Origin: a bacterium | GTDB taxonomy: Bacteria; Zixibacteria; MSB-5A5; WJJR01 | Length of the DNA stretch: 54,115 nt | Reading direction: 5' to 3' | Assembly: GCA_035559435.1 (NCBI GenBank) | Contig: DATMBC010000017.1 | Span: forward strand, 75,848-129,962 | Part shown: piece after piece, positions 38,501 through 47,337 of the stretch | Numbering within the stretch: position 1 is the first letter of the stretch | Layout: each line of letters starts with the position of its first letter | Notes under the pieces: model-generated | Databases searched by the model: none | Told to the model about the DNA's origin: nothing | Seen by the model: the letters and a program-made list of their open reading frames with translations, nothing else | Position numbers and translations under genes: made by a program

Positions 38501-38614
38501 CGTCCGCTGGCCACGGTGGTGATCGGCGGCATCCTGACATCGACCGCGCTGACGCTTTTGGTGTTGCCGGTGCTGTACCGGGTGTTCGGCCGCACGTCGG
38601 AGGGGGAGATGTGA
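35546..38614 (+). CDS. heavy-metal efflux RND pump, CusA/CzcA family
   Basis: A 1022-residue 12-helix pump. It has FTIQQRWLMICLAGLLVIAG, then PFDAFPDTSPVMVQVNV, and the HME-specific RDEIDIYLARQQTTERL. The TM4 relay SLGAIDFGLAVDNAVIQVEN keeps the two Asp and the Glu of CzcA-type pumps, with Asn where CzcA has Gly. The second half ends with the VLNGLVLVSTIKRMR block. Probable substrates are Cu(I)/Ag(I) or Zn/Co/Cd. It starts at a GTG with GAGGA 7 nt upstream, 9 nt after the adaptor stop. No TolC gene lies in this operon; the one at 24599 could serve. Confidence 0.92.
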   Translation: MLTKLIDFTIQQRWLMICLAGLLVIAGLVALTRLPFDAFPDTSPVMVQVNVSAPGWAPEEVERQITYPIERELSGLAGLTEVRSISKYGLSQVNLVFRDEIDIYLARQQTTERLVGVELPDGVPAPKLGPISTGLGEVFHYILVGDLEDPTEARTIQDWIIKPQLQAVPGVAEVNSWGGFEKQYQVLFDPNRLVQYGLALTDVVERLRANIGNVPGGEMIRGGEQTLVRGVGVVNDRRQIEELVIAERDGTPVHIHDIADVVIGHEIRRGATTYDGRGEAILGLGFMLTGENSRDVTERLARQLEEARKSLPPGIEARVVYQRTDLVGQILGTVQHNLFFGAILVIAVLFVFLGHLRAGLIVASAIPLSMLFAFDMMTRLGIAGSLMSLGAIDFGLAVDNAVIQVENAARRLAVMEAGRSRLQVVRDAILEVRKPTLFGELIVMLVYLPILTLEGIEGKMFRPMALTVVLVLIGSLIMSFSVIPAMIAIFMKPGAKEREPRLVLWLQRVYRPALDWALRHGRAVLVTALVMLLVGIGLFTRLGSEFIPRLSEGTIAINLVRLAGVSLEQSIDYSTRIERALLAKFPDEIAHIWSRTGTAELATDPMGLELTDVFITLTPRDQWTRAGNQAELVALMDQELADLPGMNRVFTQPIEMRVNELIAGIRADVGIKIFGDDLDILEQKADEIAALAETIKGSADVTVEQLTGQPQFDVAVDRHRISRYGLSARDVLNYTESFGGIEVGEVYEGQRRFDLAVKMAPAWRTAPEDIERIPIVSPSGALVTMDQVTIPKVSTGPSTITREWGKRRAVVQCNVRGRDVGSFVDELRRRIGAEIAFPPGYFVRFGGQFENLERARTRLAIVVPIALLLIFGLLYWTYRSVRDAILIFTGVPLAVLGGIVTLAVRGMPFSISAGVGFIALSGVAVLNGLVLVSTIKRMRAEGMDLEPAIRESAVTRLRPVLMTALVAAFGFIPMALSHEVGAEVQRPLATVVIGGILTSTALTLLVLPVLYRVFGRTSEGEM

Positions 38615-38693
38615 TCAAGCAACTTGAACACTGACTTAGACGAAACTCGGATGGCGGGAATTAGCCGCTCATGCCAAGATCCCCTGCCCAAGA

Positions 38694-38726
38694 GAGAACT
38701 CACCCGGAGCTTCCGGGCGAGTTCTC
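38694..38726 (+). terminator. hairpin terminator after the metal-efflux operon
   Basis: GAGAACTCaCCCGGA (38694-38708) pairs with TCCGGGcGAGTTCTC (38712-38726) with a single A/C mismatch and a 3-nt loop. It is followed by CTTGATTTGGG. It lies between convergent genes and may serve both strands. Confidence 0.65.
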
Positions 38727-38771
38727 CTTGATTTGGGTCGGGTGTGAAGTGCGTGGGCGAACCGCAATGAA

Positions 38772-39203
38772 TTAAAATCGCATCGACAGCATCATACCTG
38801 CACTGCGGTGCGGGAGGTCAAAGGTCGGGGTGAACTCCAAACCGTATTTCTTGGCCTTCAGCGGGCCGAGATCCTGGGATGCGTTAAACCACTTATATAC
38901 TCCGACGATCGACAATACGGACCCGGTTCCCAACACCAAGTAGAAGGGGACCCAGCTGTCTTCCGACACTTTTCCAGTATTGTAGTCTATGTCACTGGAA
39001 GGAACCAACGCCAGGGACAGGAAGCTCAGCGCCGTGCCTCCTGCCGCCATGTAAATGCCCGTACGTCGTTGTTTTTCGAGCGATGCGATCTCGCTTTCGA
39101 GCGCACTGGCGTTCGATGGGGACGGAGTCGATGATTGGGCTAATGCTGGTCCGGAGCACAGCAAGACCACGAGGGCCACATAGAAGCACCGCGACAGACT
39201 CAT
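38772..39203 (-). CDS. small exported/membrane protein of unknown function
   Basis: A 143-residue protein. A signal peptide (FYVALVVLLCSGPALA) is followed by a short coiled-coil stretch (ALESEIASLEKQRRTG). Two hydrophobic segments come next (IYMAAGGTALSFLSLALVPS and YLVLGTGSVLSIVGVYKWF), and the C-terminal tail ends in aromatic MLSMRF. The tail could be a terminal beta strand, so an outer-membrane association is possible. The start has GGGAGG 7 nt upstream. Not recognised; its base composition is slightly more AT-rich than its neighbours. Confidence 0.65.
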   Translation of the reverse strand: MSLSRCFYVALVVLLCSGPALAQSSTPSPSNASALESEIASLEKQRRTGIYMAAGGTALSFLSLALVPSSDIDYNTGKVSEDSWVPFYLVLGTGSVLSIVGVYKWFNASQDLGPLKAKKYGLEFTPTFDLPHRSAGMMLSMRF

Positions 39204-39402
39204 GTCACTACCTCCCACGTGATAAGGTTTTGACTGGATCACCTGCTACTGTTGACACCTTGACAGGACGCTCACTGGCCGCCATATTTGCCAATGAACA
39301 TCGCTGTATGCTCTGTCTGGGAGACACGGCCCGTGTTACCAGGAAATTTTTCGCCGACTCAACCTTGCCTGCCTTGATGGATTGCGCGTCCGGAGGTGGT
39401 CC

Positions 39403-42192
39403 ATGCCTTGCGGCTCTCTCGTTGGTGCCCTCTTCGTAGGTACAGCCCTGCTAATAAGTGGCGGCGACGCGCAAGCCAACTTGCACGTTCAGTCCCACCC
39501 CGATTCCATCCTGGCGGACGCGTACGCATCCGAGCGCGCCTTGGATTACCCGCGTGCCGAGTCGCTCTACGCCGTTGCCACGTCACGACTTGAATCCGGC
39601 CGTGTTTCCACGGAGCGATTGCCCGAAGTCTACGCCCGACTCGCCGGGGTCCAACTCCGCCTGTGTAGTTTTGCGGCGGCGCGGAGCACCTACGAATGGG
39701 CCCTTTTGTATGCAATCACACAACGGGGCGGGGAGCCGCTGGCGGTCGCGGGCATTCTGAACGGGCTGGGACGGTTGGAGTTTCTGCGCGGCGACCTGGG
39801 GCGGGCCGAGCGGCTGTACCTGCGCGCGCTGCGTCTGGCGGAGGCGGGCGGCGGCCCCGAGCATCCGCGGGCGGCCGAAGTCCTGCGGTCACTGGCGGAA
39901 CTGGAACGCGCCGAGCGTCGCTTCAACGAAGGCGAAGAGCATGCACGCCGCGCGCTGGACATTCAAGTGAAGAACCACGAGGTCACAGCCGAGGAGCTGG
40001 CGCTGACCTATGCGGCGCTTGCCTTCAACATGCGTGGCTGGGGGGGGTATAACGCCGCCGATCAACTCTTCGGAACGGCGCTTGCGGTGGCCACCCGCGC
40101 CTACGGGGAGAACCATCCGGTGTGCGCCGCCATCCACAACCACATTGCGGGGCTGGCGGTCAACCTTATCGATGGGAACAAGGGGCAGATCCATGGCGAC
40201 AAGGCCCTGGCCATCATCGAGCGCACACTCGGTCCCGACCATCTCGAAGCCGGGTACATCCACGCGAATCTGGGACGGGCCTATATCTACCTGGAGCAAT
40301 TCGACCGGGCGATGGCGCACTACCGGCGATCGGAAGAAATCCTCGTTCGCCATCTGGGAATCGACCATCCCGACGTCGCCGGGACCATCGGCTGGATTGC
40401 GCATCTGTACCGCTTCATGAAGCGTCCCGCCGAGGCCATGCGCGAGGCCGAGCGCATGTTCGCCATTGCCCACTCAAGGTTCACCCGCGCCTCGCTGCAA
40501 CTGGAGGATCGCTCCGCCTACGACTTTACCATGGTCTTGTACTATGCCATGTCGGGATACGCTGCCGCCCACTTCGAACACCCCAACCCGGGCGCCGCGG
40601 CGACACGCCGGCTGGCGGAAATGGTCATCGCCTACCAAGGCATCGCCAGCGACAACACCTACTTCGGCAATCAGTTCCTGCGCGCCCAGGACGATGATTC
40701 GATGCGCCGCCTGGGGGCGCATCTGGCCGATGTGCGCGCCGAACGCGCCGCGGTGCACTACCGCGATCCGATGGGGATGGACGCCACCGTCCGCCGGATG
40801 CAGGACAGTCTGACACGGGTGGAGCAGGACTTGCTGGCCGAGCTGGCCGAACGGCGGCTGGCGGCCGGCGATTCGGCTTACTGGACGGTGAACCTCGATT
40901 CGGTCTGCGCGGCGATTCCCGACGGCGCCTGCTTCGTCAATCAATTCGGCTATTGGTACATGCTGACGAACACGAAAGTCTATGGCGAGCAGTCGCGGTT
41001 TGCCGCGTTCATCCTCGACCGCAAAGGTTTGCGAGGATTCACCCATCTGGCGAATGCAGACAGCACGCATTACCAAGTAAATCGGTTGAGCACCCTGCTG
41101 CAACAACGTTCACGGCAGGCAAGCTGGGATGCGCCGTCATGGCAGGAGTTTGATTCGCTCAGTCTGGCATATACAACGCAGACGTGGAGTCCGATCGAGC
41201 GTTTCGTGCGACCGAATGAGATGGTTCTACTTTGTCCCGATCTATATGCGTCACTTCTGCCCGCGGGAATGTTGCGCGACAGCAGCGGCTACCTGATCGA
41301 GGATCACACGTTTCAATACATCCCGGCCGCGCGGAATCTCCTGCGGTTCCGACGGGAGTCGATGGTCGGTTCCGGTCTCTTCGCATTGGGCAACCCCGAC
41401 TTCGACGCCCTGCCCGAAGAACGGCTGGCGGTGCTCGACAACCAGGAAGCGTCGCCGTTGACGGGCGAACCGGTGGAGTACGCGGTGCGCAACATCCGTC
41501 CCTTCTGCGAGCGGCTGGACAGTCTGCATCTGCCGCCGCTGCCGAACACCGAACGGGAGATCCAACGGTCGGCGCAGCGCTGGAGCGAGCAACGCGGCGG
41601 TCCGGCACGCACCCTGGTGCAGGCCGCGGCCAACGAGGAGCAATTCAAACGCCTGGCGCATGGAAATCGCGTGCTTCACCTTGCGACCCATGGATACTTC
41701 GTGGAACACGACTGCCGCGGCCCGATACTGTCCGCCAGTGGCGGGTACCAGTTCGGCCCGCTTTTGTATTCCGGGCTCCTGCTGGCGGGAGCGAATCTGA
41801 ATGGGAAGGGCGCCGATGAGGCCGGAGCGGAGGACGGCATCCTGACCTCCCAGGAGGTCGCCGCCACCGATCTGCGCGGCACCAACCTCGTCTTGCTCTC
41901 GGCCTGCGAGTCCGCCACAGGTGAGCCGGCCAACGGACAGGGGCTCTACGGTCTGGCGCGCGCCTTCGAGTTGGCCGGAGCGCGTCAGGTGGTCAGCGCC
42001 CTCTGGCCGGTGACCGACGCCGCGTCGATGGAACTGATGGACCGGATCTTCAGCCAGCCCGATCGCCGCATCGCCGACATCCTGCGCGACTACGCCAGGG
42101 ACCAAATCGAAAAGGATCGGCAGGCCGGACGTCCCACCGATCCCTTCCTCTGGGCGCCGTATGTCGCCTACGGCGACTGGCGCGCCCGGTGA
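39403..42192 (+). CDS. exported TPR-CHAT protein A
   Basis: A 929-residue protein. A signal peptide (LVGALFVGTALLISGGDAQA) is followed by about ten TPR-like helix pairs from about residue 35 to 420, for example LGRLEFLRGDLGRAERLYLR and GYIHANLGRAYIYLEQFDRA. A helical linker leads to a C-terminal CHAT (caspase-like) domain. The catalytic pair is intact: His763 in HLATHGYF and Cys835 in LSACESATG. CHAT proteins are proteases regulated by protein contact through TPRs. The ATG with GGAGG 6 nt upstream is preferred over the upstream TTG. Convergent with an anti-sigma/sigma pair 16 nt away. Confidence 0.88.
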   Translation: MPCGSLVGALFVGTALLISGGDAQANLHVQSHPDSILADAYASERALDYPRAESLYAVATSRLESGRVSTERLPEVYARLAGVQLRLCSFAAARSTYEWALLYAITQRGGEPLAVAGILNGLGRLEFLRGDLGRAERLYLRALRLAEAGGGPEHPRAAEVLRSLAELERAERRFNEGEEHARRALDIQVKNHEVTAEELALTYAALAFNMRGWGGYNAADQLFGTALAVATRAYGENHPVCAAIHNHIAGLAVNLIDGNKGQIHGDKALAIIERTLGPDHLEAGYIHANLGRAYIYLEQFDRAMAHYRRSEEILVRHLGIDHPDVAGTIGWIAHLYRFMKRPAEAMREAERMFAIAHSRFTRASLQLEDRSAYDFTMVLYYAMSGYAAAHFEHPNPGAAATRRLAEMVIAYQGIASDNTYFGNQFLRAQDDDSMRRLGAHLADVRAERAAVHYRDPMGMDATVRRMQDSLTRVEQDLLAELAERRLAAGDSAYWTVNLDSVCAAIPDGACFVNQFGYWYMLTNTKVYGEQSRFAAFILDRKGLRGFTHLANADSTHYQVNRLSTLLQQRSRQASWDAPSWQEFDSLSLAYTTQTWSPIERFVRPNEMVLLCPDLYASLLPAGMLRDSSGYLIEDHTFQYIPAARNLLRFRRESMVGSGLFALGNPDFDALPEERLAVLDNQEASPLTGEPVEYAVRNIRPFCERLDSLHLPPLPNTEREIQRSAQRWSEQRGGPARTLVQAAANEEQFKRLAHGNRVLHLATHGYFVEHDCRGPILSASGGYQFGPLLYSGLLLAGANLNGKGADEAGAEDGILTSQEVAATDLRGTNLVLLSACESATGEPANGQGLYGLARAFELAGARQVVSALWPVTDAASMELMDRIFSQPDRRIADILRDYARDQIEKDRQAGRPTDPFLWAPYVAYGDWRAR

Positions 42193-42207
42193 GCGGATCG
42201 CAAGCGG

Positions 42208-43089
42208 TCAGCGAATAATCGTAAACGGATAGAAAACACGGAATGTGTCGGCCTCGTCGGCAGAGCCTCTGAGTCTGTCTATGTCGCCGCCGGGGACGGC
42301 GGCGCTGATGGCGGCGGTGTAGTCGCCGGAGGCCAGCGTGGCGGTGGCCAGACGGATCACCGCAAAGCCCTGCTCGGCCGCCGTGCGCGAGACCGGCGCC
42401 CGAAACAGTGTCCGGCCATCGTCGTCGACCACGGACGCGACATACTCCCGCCCGGGTTCATAGGGGAACTTCAGTCCCAGCCGGACTGTCGTTTGCTCCG
42501 GCTCCACTTCAATCCGCCAGGCGGCCAGCGAACTGCGGGTCTGTTCTGGCAAACGGATTACATGTTCCAACGCATCGGTGGCAGTGGCGGGAGGTTCGAT
42601 GTCGCTGCGGAGCATCATGCGGGACAGTGGCAGGATCGCCAGAATCAACACCGCCGCGCCGGCCAAGGCATAGGCCACCCCCGGATGCCACAGGAGCCGT
42701 CGGAGACGTGAGAGTCCTCCCGGCCGGGTGTGTGCCGGCGCGGGGACTCGCACCGCCTGATTCAATTCGTTGTAGGTGGCCAGTTCGCCACGGCAAGGCG
42801 CGCAGAAATCCAGATGGATGCCCAGTTGCTCGCGCTCCGCCGCCGGCAATCGTGAGGCATCGGCGGCGTAGAGCGCCAGCCGTTCCGCACTCGGGTGACT
42901 GCTGGTCTCCAGCCGTTCGACTTCGATCAAGTCGGCAAACACGGTCCGGCATTCCTCGAGCCACTGCCGGCAATCGGCGCAACCGGCCAGATGCGCCTCG
43001 ACTTCGCCCCGCTCGGCGGCGGAGAGAGCGCCCGCCGCATACTCGGGTATGCGGTCGATGATCTCGTTATGGTCGGCAGACTGGCTCAT
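42208..43089 (-). CDS. zinc-finger anti-sigma factor A, single-pass membrane protein
   Basis: A 293-residue anti-sigma factor with two ZAS/zf-HC2 modules in tandem: His7...His33-x3-Cys37-x2-Cys40 (HLAGCADC) and His92-x3-Cys96-x2-Cys99 (HLDFCAPC). One membrane helix at about 138-155 follows, then an extracytoplasmic beta-rich domain of about 100 residues ending in VFYPFTIIR. ZAS modules bind and silence ECF sigma factors. The sigma gene is 45 nt upstream on the same strand. The C-terminal domain resembles that of the anti-sigma at 47960. Confidence 0.88.
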   Translation of the reverse strand: MSQSADHNEIIDRIPEYAAGALSAAERGEVEAHLAGCADCRQWLEECRTVFADLIEVERLETSSHPSAERLALYAADASRLPAAEREQLGIHLDFCAPCRGELATYNELNQAVRVPAPAHTRPGGLSRLRRLLWHPGVAYALAGAAVLILAILPLSRMMLRSDIEPPATATDALEHVIRLPEQTRSSLAAWRIEVEPEQTTVRLGLKFPYEPGREYVASVVDDDGRTLFRAPVSRTAAEQGFAVIRLATATLASGDYTAAISAAVPGGDIDRLRGSADEADTFRVFYPFTIIR

Positions 43090-43134
43090 CGCATGGCAAC
43101 CCTCAGGTTTAGTCGGCGGTCCATGACGGCTGTT

Positions 43135-43680
43135 TCATGGCTTTTGCCGCTGTTCGGCCAGCGACCGCAAGAACTTCACCGCCTTGCAGATACGGGTGCG
43201 CGTGGCGCCATAGCTGGCATCCAGCGCCGCGGCGATGTCCCTTAGATCGCGCTTTTCCGCCCACATGGCCACTGCCATCCGGTCCTTGGCGTTCAGTTGT
43301 CCCCAGACGCGGCGCAGACGGATGGCGCGCAGGACCGACCGCAGGCGTTCATCGCCGGTGGGCGCCGGATCGGAGGCCTCGTCGATCTGGGCCGGGTTGA
43401 CATCGGGATTGCGGCGCACTTCGCGCCAACGGTCGCCAATCTTGTTGCGGCAGATCACCTGGATATAGGCGCGCAGCCCGGCGCCGCGGTAACTGCCGTC
43501 GAGCACGCCCTTGAACACGGCCAGGAAGCACTCGCCGGCCAGGTCTTCGGCATCGAGGGCCGAGCCGCGGGTGAGGTAGCGGACCGTGTCAACGATCCAG
43601 CCATACACCAGTTTCGCCGCCTCGGGGTCGCCGTCCCGCAGGCGCGCAACGATTTCGTCGTGCGACGGTATCGACATCAT
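43135..43680 (-). CDS. ECF-like sigma factor A
   Basis: A 181-residue sigma-70-family factor. Region 2 (about 10-85) has LDAEDLAGECFLAVFKGV and LRAYIQVICRNKIGDRWRE, the -10-recognition helices. Region 4 (about 115-175) has LNAKDRMAVAMWAEKRDLRD and a helix-turn-helix IAAALDASYGATRTRICKAV. There is no region 1 or 3. The two adjacent ATGs at 43680 and 43677 have no strong ribosome site. Paired with the downstream anti-sigma A and near TPR-CHAT A. Confidence 0.88.
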   Translation of the reverse strand: MMSIPSHDEIVARLRDGDPEAAKLVYGWIVDTVRYLTRGSALDAEDLAGECFLAVFKGVLDGSYRGAGLRAYIQVICRNKIGDRWREVRRNPDVNPAQIDEASDPAPTGDERLRSVLRAIRLRRVWGQLNAKDRMAVAMWAEKRDLRDIAAALDASYGATRTRICKAVKFLRSLAEQRQKP

Positions 43681-43767
43681 CAGGTGCGAATCGGACCACT
43701 ACAGCAGAGGGGAAAATAGGGGATCGGCGGCCGGCGGGCAATTGCCCAAAGCCCGTGCCCGGAAACG

Positions 43768-43801
43768 GCCACGGGCCGGGGGGTACCCCCCGGCCCGTGG
43801 C
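43768..43801 (-). terminator. perfect 34-bp palindrome
   Basis: Two 16-nt arms (GCCACGGGCCGGGGGG at 43768-43783 and its exact complement at 43786-43801) flank TA. It lies 22 nt beyond the stop of the leftward dockerin-like gene and upstream of sigma A. Strong hairpin without a U-tract; terminator or processing barrier between the two genes. Confidence 0.6.
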
Positions 43802-43822
43802 GTGATCAGAATGCATGGGTGG

Positions 43823-44560
43823 TCAAAGCGGGGCGGATGCCGGGCACGCCAGGCAGAACTCGGTGGCGGGATTGGCGCCGCGGAAGGCGACGTTGACCAT
43901 CTTCACCACGTCGATGACATTGGTGGCGCCGTCGCAGGTTCCGTTCGGCCCGCCGCCGACATCGGTGCGATCGTTCGGACAGAGCGGATTGGGATCGCTC
44001 ATGGCCGCCGCGCCGCGGAAGGCGACATTGATCGTGAGCACCACATCCTGAATGTTGGCGATGACGGCGTCGCAGGCCGGGTCGCCGTGGCAGTCGCAGG
44101 CGCAGGTGGGCGTGGAGCCGCCGGTCGTCGCGCCGTACCAGAACCCCTGACCCGCCGAGGTCGTCGTGTTGTCGGTCATGCCGATGACGTCCTGTCCGAG
44201 GATGTGATGCGATGAATAGCCGGCGCTGGTGGCCACGTCGCCGCCGATCGACACCACCTGCCAGTTGATCTGGTAGGCGGCCGCCGGTGACTGGAACTCG
44301 TTGACCTCAGACGGCGCCGGTTCAGATATCATCGACGGCGCCAGTCCCTCCCTGGAAGGCGCCGTCGAATCGGCCAGATCCGGAGACACTGACGGGGAGT
44401 TGCGGGTATCCGTATCTGGTGCTCCCATCTCAAGTACCGTTTCGACCGGTCGGAGGTTGGCGGGCGGAGCAACGTTTCGCGGATCTTTTTTGACCGCCGC
44501 CGCCACGCTCACCGCCGCCCCGAGCGAGAGGACGCAGAATAGCAGGCCGAATTTCTTCAT
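43823..44560 (-). CDS. exported dockerin-like protein
   Basis: A 245-residue exported protein. Signal peptide (FGLLFCVLSLGAAVSVAAA), a low-complexity Pro/Ser/Glu segment to about residue 90, then a short domain (YQINWQVVSIGGDVATSAGY) that resembles N-terminal modules seen in lineage proteins. The C-terminal Cys-rich repeat pair CDAVIANIQDVVLTINVAFR and CDGATNVIDVVKMVNVAFRG is a dockerin-like double loop. The paired loops probably bind calcium; no cohesin is visible in this window. Its gene follows the larger tail-fibre-like gene on the same strand with 36 nt between them. Confidence 0.78.
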   Translation of the reverse strand: MKKFGLLFCVLSLGAAVSVAAAVKKDPRNVAPPANLRPVETVLEMGAPDTDTRNSPSVSPDLADSTAPSREGLAPSMISEPAPSEVNEFQSPAAAYQINWQVVSIGGDVATSAGYSSHHILGQDVIGMTDNTTTSAGQGFWYGATTGGSTPTCACDCHGDPACDAVIANIQDVVLTINVAFRGAAAMSDPNPLCPNDRTDVGGGPNGTCDGATNVIDVVKMVNVAFRGANPATEFCLACPASAPL

Positions 44561-44596
44561 GATTCACCTCGTGTCATTGGCGTCGCTATCCCGCGG

Positions 44597-46933
44597 TTAG
44601 TTGTTGGCGATCACAAACCAGTTGGCGCCGTCGCTGACGACCGTGACGTACTTATTGCTCGCGGAGAGCGAATAGATGATGGCGCCGTCGATGGTGCCGC
44701 CGGCGCTGAGCACGGTCACCGCGCCGGGGCCGCCGTCGATCTTCTTGACCGTGATCTGTCGTCCGGGGCAGGTCGACGCGGCCGGGATCGTGATGGTCGC
44801 GGGGGTGCTGCTGACCAGGGCCACGCTGTTGGCAGACGACAACGTCGCGCTGCCCGCAAAGGTGGCCACATGCGTGGCGATCGGGCCGTTGACATGCAGG
44901 GCGCTGGTCGGCGTGTTGGTGTTGATGCCTACGTTGCCGGAAGCGCGGATGAGGAATTGATCCATTCCGCTCGATGAGAAGTCCGCGTCGCTGTGATCGG
45001 CCCAAACAAATGAACCATCATGATTGGCCTTGGCGCGGCGGCCGGACGCCATCGCGTAATCACCTGGAGCCTCGTTGGCGTTGCCGCCGGGGATCGCTGC
45101 GAAATCACCGTCCGCGATGTTACGGCGACCTCCGACAACCGCTGCGGCCAGGCCACGCGCCATGTTGCGCTCAACGCTGTTGCCCGTCTCTCCGCCACCG
45201 CACACCACGGAGAATGGCCCCTCGGCAAGTGACCAGGATCCACCACCAACAAAACCGCCTTCGCCGGTGACCGCGCAATCCACGCCGCCGGCTATCGTAC
45301 CGAGTCGTGCGGTCACACGGTTGGCCTGGCCGCCGCCCACTGTCGCAAACGTGCGCGTGACAAGGTGTTGAGATCCGCCACCGATTGTCGCCGCTCCCGG
45401 ATTCGGCTCCGGATCATCGGTCAATCGAATCGTGTTGAGGTACCCGCCGCCGATCACGCAATGGAAGGCGCCGCCGCCGGAATCGACTACTAAATTGAAG
45501 CGACCGGAGACTACCGTGTTGTTCGCAAAGCGGATTGAGTCGGCCGAACCGCCAAGGATGGCGCAATCGCCCGCCCCCTCGAGGAAGTGATCAGTCCCAA
45601 AGGCCACATTCGCATTGCCACCATAGACGCTGTTGCTGTAACCGATCGCCGACGAGCGTTGCGAGCCAACCAGATTGTCTTCGCCGATCGCAACAGTGTT
45701 GTCGGCCGATAGTGTGTTGTTCTTACCAAACGCGGTCGAGGTCGTGGCGGTGATGGTATTGCATTCGCCAACAGCGAATGAACTGATCGCGGTGGACAAA
45801 TTGTTGTCCGGTCCCACCGCATTGTTCTCTGATGTGATGGGCCCCAAGTCGCTTGGATTGCCGTCACCGCATGCTTGCACGTCCTTGTTTGGATTCAGCG
45901 CGCGCGCCGAAACATTTATGCTGGTTGTGGAAACCAAACCCGTGTTCGGGTTGACCGATGTCAGCACTTCCGCCGTTCCGGCTTTCCGCACGACCAGGCC
46001 GGAGAGCGGATTGTACTCGAACAAGTCGGTGCCGGTCGCCAGATCGCGGATGCGGAATCCCTTGGCCGAGAAGAAACCGCGGCTGGTCGAGGCGGCCTTG
46101 GCGGTGGAGAAGTCGAACATTTCCAACTGGCCACCCTCGGCGCCGCTGTAAAGCGACAGCACGGTGTCATCGGGTCCGGTGCCGTAAATCACATATCCGT
46201 CGCGTCCCGCCTCGGCGCGCAGTTGCATGGCGTTGATGTCCTTGGTGCCGGCGCCGGTGGACCATCGAGTCGATGTCGCGCTGGACTGGGAGATATTCCC
46301 GCCCTGATCGCGAATGCCAAGCGTGGGACCATTGGGGCCGGAGACGGTGGCCGACATCAATTCCGTCCCGGAGGCATCGGTGGCGCGGAACACCAGTTGA
46401 TCGGCCGGGCCGACGATGATGGTGTCGCCGGCGAGACTGACCAGGGTCAGCTGCGCCGCCTGCGCCGCTTCAGCGTCCTTGTCGAAGGCCGCTGTGGAAC
46501 GCAACGTGAGGTTGCCCTCCATCGTGCCGCCGGTGGAGCCGTCGACGGTGCTGACACGGCGCGAATAGGCGCTGGCCGCCAACTGCGTGCGCGGCGACAT
46601 CTCGGGATCGGCGCCCACTCGGATGCCCAGCCAGCGATCGGCGCCGGCGAAGACCGCATCCGCGATCGGCGTGTTGTCGCCCAAGAGCACGCTGACACGC
46701 CCCGCCGCATCGGGTGTGACGGTGCGTGTCTCCGTCCACACCGCGTTGCCGCCGCTGCCGGCGTCGTAGATGGTGAATGTGACCGAGACCGGCGCGGTGA
46801 CCGGATCGCCGGATGCCGTTTGCAGCACGGCTTGGTAACTGAGTTTGCTGGGCGCGGCGGCGCCATAGGCCAAGACAGTCGTCAGGACCAGCGCGGTTCC
46901 GGCCAGATACGAGAACAGATCGCGACAGCGCAT
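44597..46933 (-). CDS. exported tail-fibre/YadA-head-like repeat protein
   Basis: A 778-residue exported protein. The signal is followed by KLSYQAVLQTASGDPVTAPV, the 'fiber protein' opening common in FCB-type bacteria. Residues 130-400 contain longer beta repeats. From about 440 to 690 a left-handed beta-roll repeat runs, for example NSVYGGNANVAFGTDHFLEG and ATVGGGQANRVTARLGTIAGG, as in trimeric autotransporter heads. It then has GNVGINTNTPTSALHVNG, a tail-fibre junction, and ends ANWFVIANN. There is no YadA-type membrane anchor. AGGAGGAACC precedes the ATG. Confidence 0.8.
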   Translation of the reverse strand: MRCRDLFSYLAGTALVLTTVLAYGAAAPSKLSYQAVLQTASGDPVTAPVSVTFTIYDAGSGGNAVWTETRTVTPDAAGRVSVLLGDNTPIADAVFAGADRWLGIRVGADPEMSPRTQLAASAYSRRVSTVDGSTGGTMEGNLTLRSTAAFDKDAEAAQAAQLTLVSLAGDTIIVGPADQLVFRATDASGTELMSATVSGPNGPTLGIRDQGGNISQSSATSTRWSTGAGTKDINAMQLRAEAGRDGYVIYGTGPDDTVLSLYSGAEGGQLEMFDFSTAKAASTSRGFFSAKGFRIRDLATGTDLFEYNPLSGLVVRKAGTAEVLTSVNPNTGLVSTTSINVSARALNPNKDVQACGDGNPSDLGPITSENNAVGPDNNLSTAISSFAVGECNTITATTSTAFGKNNTLSADNTVAIGEDNLVGSQRSSAIGYSNSVYGGNANVAFGTDHFLEGAGDCAILGGSADSIRFANNTVVSGRFNLVVDSGGGAFHCVIGGGYLNTIRLTDDPEPNPGAATIGGGSQHLVTRTFATVGGGQANRVTARLGTIAGGVDCAVTGEGGFVGGGSWSLAEGPFSVVCGGGETGNSVERNMARGLAAAVVGGRRNIADGDFAAIPGGNANEAPGDYAMASGRRAKANHDGSFVWADHSDADFSSSGMDQFLIRASGNVGINTNTPTSALHVNGPIATHVATFAGSATLSSANSVALVSSTPATITIPAASTCPGRQITVKKIDGGPGAVTVLSAGGTIDGAIIYSLSASNKYVTVVSDGANWFVIANN

Positions 46934-47337
46934 TGCGGTTCCTCCTGTTGGGTCCCTGGGTGCATTGTGAATCGTCTCATCTCGCCCAGAGTCCCGCGGC
47001 GGACAGACCACGGCCGTGCGGATTGTCTCCGCCACAAGGACTCTGGCATTGTTGGCGACTCTCGGACGCGACTGCGACGGCAAGACCGGCGTCCCTGCCT
47101 GCGCGGCGCGTGCGGTCACCCGCACGCGACCGGAATCATCCGGATTCCTGTCAGATGGTGCATCGGCGAGGAAAACTGTTACACATTGCGAGACGGGCGC
47201 TTGACGGCTGTCGCGGCCACATGGCTGTTACCCATTGTGCAATGCGGACTTGCGGCGGGGCCAATCAGTGGTTAAAATTGCGGTACGAAAGTGATCTCCG
47301 GCCAGTAACCTGATTTTGGGGCACATCAATACCGCGA
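46934..47337. other. 404-nt divergent intergenic region between the tail-fibre-like gene and sigma B
   Basis: No gene with a ribosome site is seen on either strand. It must hold the divergent promoters of the leftward tail-fibre-like gene and the rightward sigma B gene. I find no clear -35/-10 pair or long repeat. Confidence 0.5.

Noticed and set aside
45875-47275. Long rightward open frame over the tail-fibre-like gene
   Set aside because: It is antisense to a protein with a signal peptide and clear repeats; composition is shadow-like and no ribosome site is present.
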